The notes below the pieces were generated by a model. The model ran no database searches. It saw nothing but the letters and a program-made list of their open reading frames with translations, and was not told where the DNA came from. The translations under genes and the position numbers were made by a program. From Haematococcus lacustris (lineage: Eukaryota; Chlorophyta; Chlorophyceae; Chlamydomonadales; Haematococcaceae): DNA of 64,000 nt. The stretch lies in the NCBI GenBank assembly GCA_030144725.1, contig JASKMD010000018.1:3515114-3579113 (forward strand). Reading direction: 5' to 3'. This document shows, one piece after another, positions 62,635 to 64,000 of this stretch (its first letter is position 1; every line of letters starts with the position of its first letter).

Positions 62635-64000
62635 TTACTTCAGGTTGTGAGCTGCATTGTACTCAGCCAGGATCTTGTCACAGCCAACCAAGTTGGAACG
62701 TGGCTCCCAGGTGTTGTGGTCGGCATCATAGCCTTCCCACTGCACCAGGTACTCCTTGGCCTTTCCTGCATGCACATGTCTGTGGTCCAGCAGACGCTCA
62801 ACATAGTACACAGGCTCCTCATCAAGCCACTCAACAGGCGGAGGCATGAAGCCCACATCAGTGCCAGTGTAGGGTTTGATGAGTGACACATGGAACACAG
62901 GGTGAAGACGTGACATGGAGGCAGGCAGCTGCAGGTTCACTGCAACCTGGCCAACCAAACCAAGCACCTTGAAGGGGCCCACAAAACGTGGCAGCAGCTT
63001 ACGTGCTTTGCCTGGCTTCAACCTCATGTTCTTAGTGCTGAGCAGGACCATTTGACCCACCTTGTAATGCACCTCTCGACGGTCCTGGTTGGCATAGGCA
63101 GCTTGACGTTGCTGAGCAGCCTGCATGCATTGCTTGGCCTTAGCCACAGCCTCCTGCCACCAAGTAGCATAGGACAGGCCTTCAGGGCACCGCCCCTTGT
63201 CAGGTAGAGAGTGGAGCATAGGGGTAATGGGGGACTGTCCGGTATTAACCAGGAACGGTGTAGACTTGATGGACTCTTGCCATGAGTTGTTCACAGCAAA
63301 CTCAGCAAGTGACAGATAGTCAGGCCAATCAGCTTGGGTGGGAGAGATGTAATGACGTAGCATCTCTTCCAACACACGGTTGTACCTCTCAGTCTGGCCA
63401 TCAGACTGAGGGTGATAGGAGGAAGACAGGGATCCCCTCATGCCCAGCAACTTCTGCACATGGTGCCAGAAAGTGTTGTGGAAATGGGGACCACGGTCAG
63501 AGACCATGTCTTTTGGCAGGCCATGCAGTTTGAAGACATTGTCAACAAACAGACGGGCAAAGCCCTTGGCATTCATGCTCTCCTTGCAGGGCACAAAGTG
63601 CACCATTTTACTGAGCCTGTCAACAAAGACACAGATGGCATCAAACCCATGTGAAGCAGATGGCAGCTTGGTGATCAGGTCCATTGACACTGACTCCCAA
63701 CGGTAATCTGGAATGGACAGTGGGTTGAGTAGGCCACCAGGCTTCAGTGTGGAGGACTTGTCACGCTGGCAGGCATCACAGGTAGTGACATAGTGCCTGA
63801 CATCAGCACGCATGGTGTCCCAGTAGAACACTCGTGACAGCCTCTCAAGGGTTTTGGTTATACCCACATGACCAGCATAGGCAGCATCATGCATTTCATG
63901 CAGAATGTACTCACGCAGTTCAGGGTCATTGGGAACCATCACTGTGCCCTTGCCAGTGCGCCGCCACAGGCCATGGTCGTCCATGTACATGCCAGACAGA
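62635..64000 (-). CDS. Ty3/gypsy integrase with chromodomain (partial polyprotein)
   Basis: Stop at 62635; the frame is open to the right edge (the Met at 63990 is not the true start). Counting from that Met: an HHCC zinc-binding module (H34, H41, C71, C74); an integrase core with D104 (SMDLITKLP), D165 (VSDRGPHF) and E201 (DGQTERYNR), a DD35E triad; a GPF/Y-like region (LPRFVGPFKVLG, about 335-350); and a C-terminal chromodomain (YYVERLLDHR ... EYLVQWEGYDADHNTWEP, about 388-440). The layout is that of a chromovirus-type LTR retrotransposon, whose chromodomain may steer insertion to marked chromatin. No stops or frameshifts are visible, so the element appears young. Its 5' part lies outside the window. 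Confidence 0.93.
   Translation of the reverse strand, partial: LSGMYMDDHGLWRRTGKGTVMVPNDPELREYILHEMHDAAYAGHVGITKTLERLSRVFYWDTMRADVRHYVTTCDACQRDKSSTLKPGGLLNPLSIPDYRWESVSMDLITKLPSASHGFDAICVFVDRLSKMVHFVPCKESMNAKGFARLFVDNVFKLHGLPKDMVSDRGPHFHNTFWHHVQKLLGMRGSLSSSYHPQSDGQTERYNRVLEEMLRHYISPTQADWPDYLSLAEFAVNNSWQESIKSTPFLVNTGQSPITPMLHSLPDKGRCPEGLSYATWWQEAVAKAKQCMQAAQQRQAAYANQDRREVHYKVGQMVLLSTKNMRLKPGKARKLLPRFVGPFKVLGLVGQVAVNLQLPASMSRLHPVFHVSLIKPYTGTDVGFMPPPVEWLDEEPVYYVERLLDHRHVHAGKAKEYLVQWEGYDADHNTWEPRSNLVGCDKILAEYNAAHNLK

Overview
Source organism (inference). The window looks like nuclear DNA of a green alga, most likely a chlamydomonadalean (Haematococcus- or Chlamydomonas-like) species. The reasons are GC-rich DNA with many short exons and GT-AG introns, abundant CAG/CTG and G-rich simple repeats, an F-box/LRR-like gene, KDZ and Fanzor elements, and LTR elements of both the Ty3/gypsy (chromodomain) and Ty1/copia types. 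No bacterial operons, rRNA genes or CRISPR arrays are present.

Layout. 1-1 kb: end of a coiled-coil gene (minus). 2.3-3.2 kb: a TIR transposon with target duplications. 5.1-8.4 kb: a gene for a large disordered protein (minus), with a Fanzor relic in its intron. 8.8-13.4 kb: a five-exon VTT-domain (TVP38/TMEM64-type) membrane protein gene (plus), with a Fanzor copy in its last intron. 14.0-14.4 kb: a second TIR element. 15.1-31.7 kb: a 16-exon MSH4 (meiotic MutS homologue) gene on the minus strand, which I could follow exon by exon with matching splice phases. Its introns hold a tRNA-derived SINE, a complete F-box/LRR-like gene, a Fanzor copy, a TIR element and several simple-repeat arrays, including about 0.83 kb of GGGGCA repeats. 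32-37.5 kb: rearranged Fanzor pieces of at least three families. 37.6-40.0 kb: a decayed KDZ (Kyakuja-Dileera-Zisupton) transposase. 41.7-42.5 kb: a G-rich minisatellite. 44.0-46.8 kb: a nearly full-length Fanzor with all three RuvC motifs but a frameshift. 47.8-51.2 kb: a PHT4-type anion transporter gene of the MFS (plus). 52-54.8 kb: decayed sequence including kinase-like fragments. 55.9-58.9 kb: a putative secreted-protein gene (minus). 59.9-61.3 kb: a duplicated repeat, a 48-bp minisatellite and a small putative gene. 61.3-64 kb: a copia element interrupted by a chromodomain gypsy element.

How it fits together. The host genes are unrelated housekeeping or meiotic genes, and mobile elements dominate the rest. 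The most interesting system is the set of Fanzor (eukaryotic TnpB, RNA-guided nuclease) copies. There are several families, and within a family the sequence after the stop codon is conserved up to a common 3' end, which is where guide (omega) RNAs of TnpB/Fanzor elements are encoded. The three copies that lie inside host introns are all antisense to the host gene. All copies visible here are damaged, so any activity would have to come from copies elsewhere in the genome.
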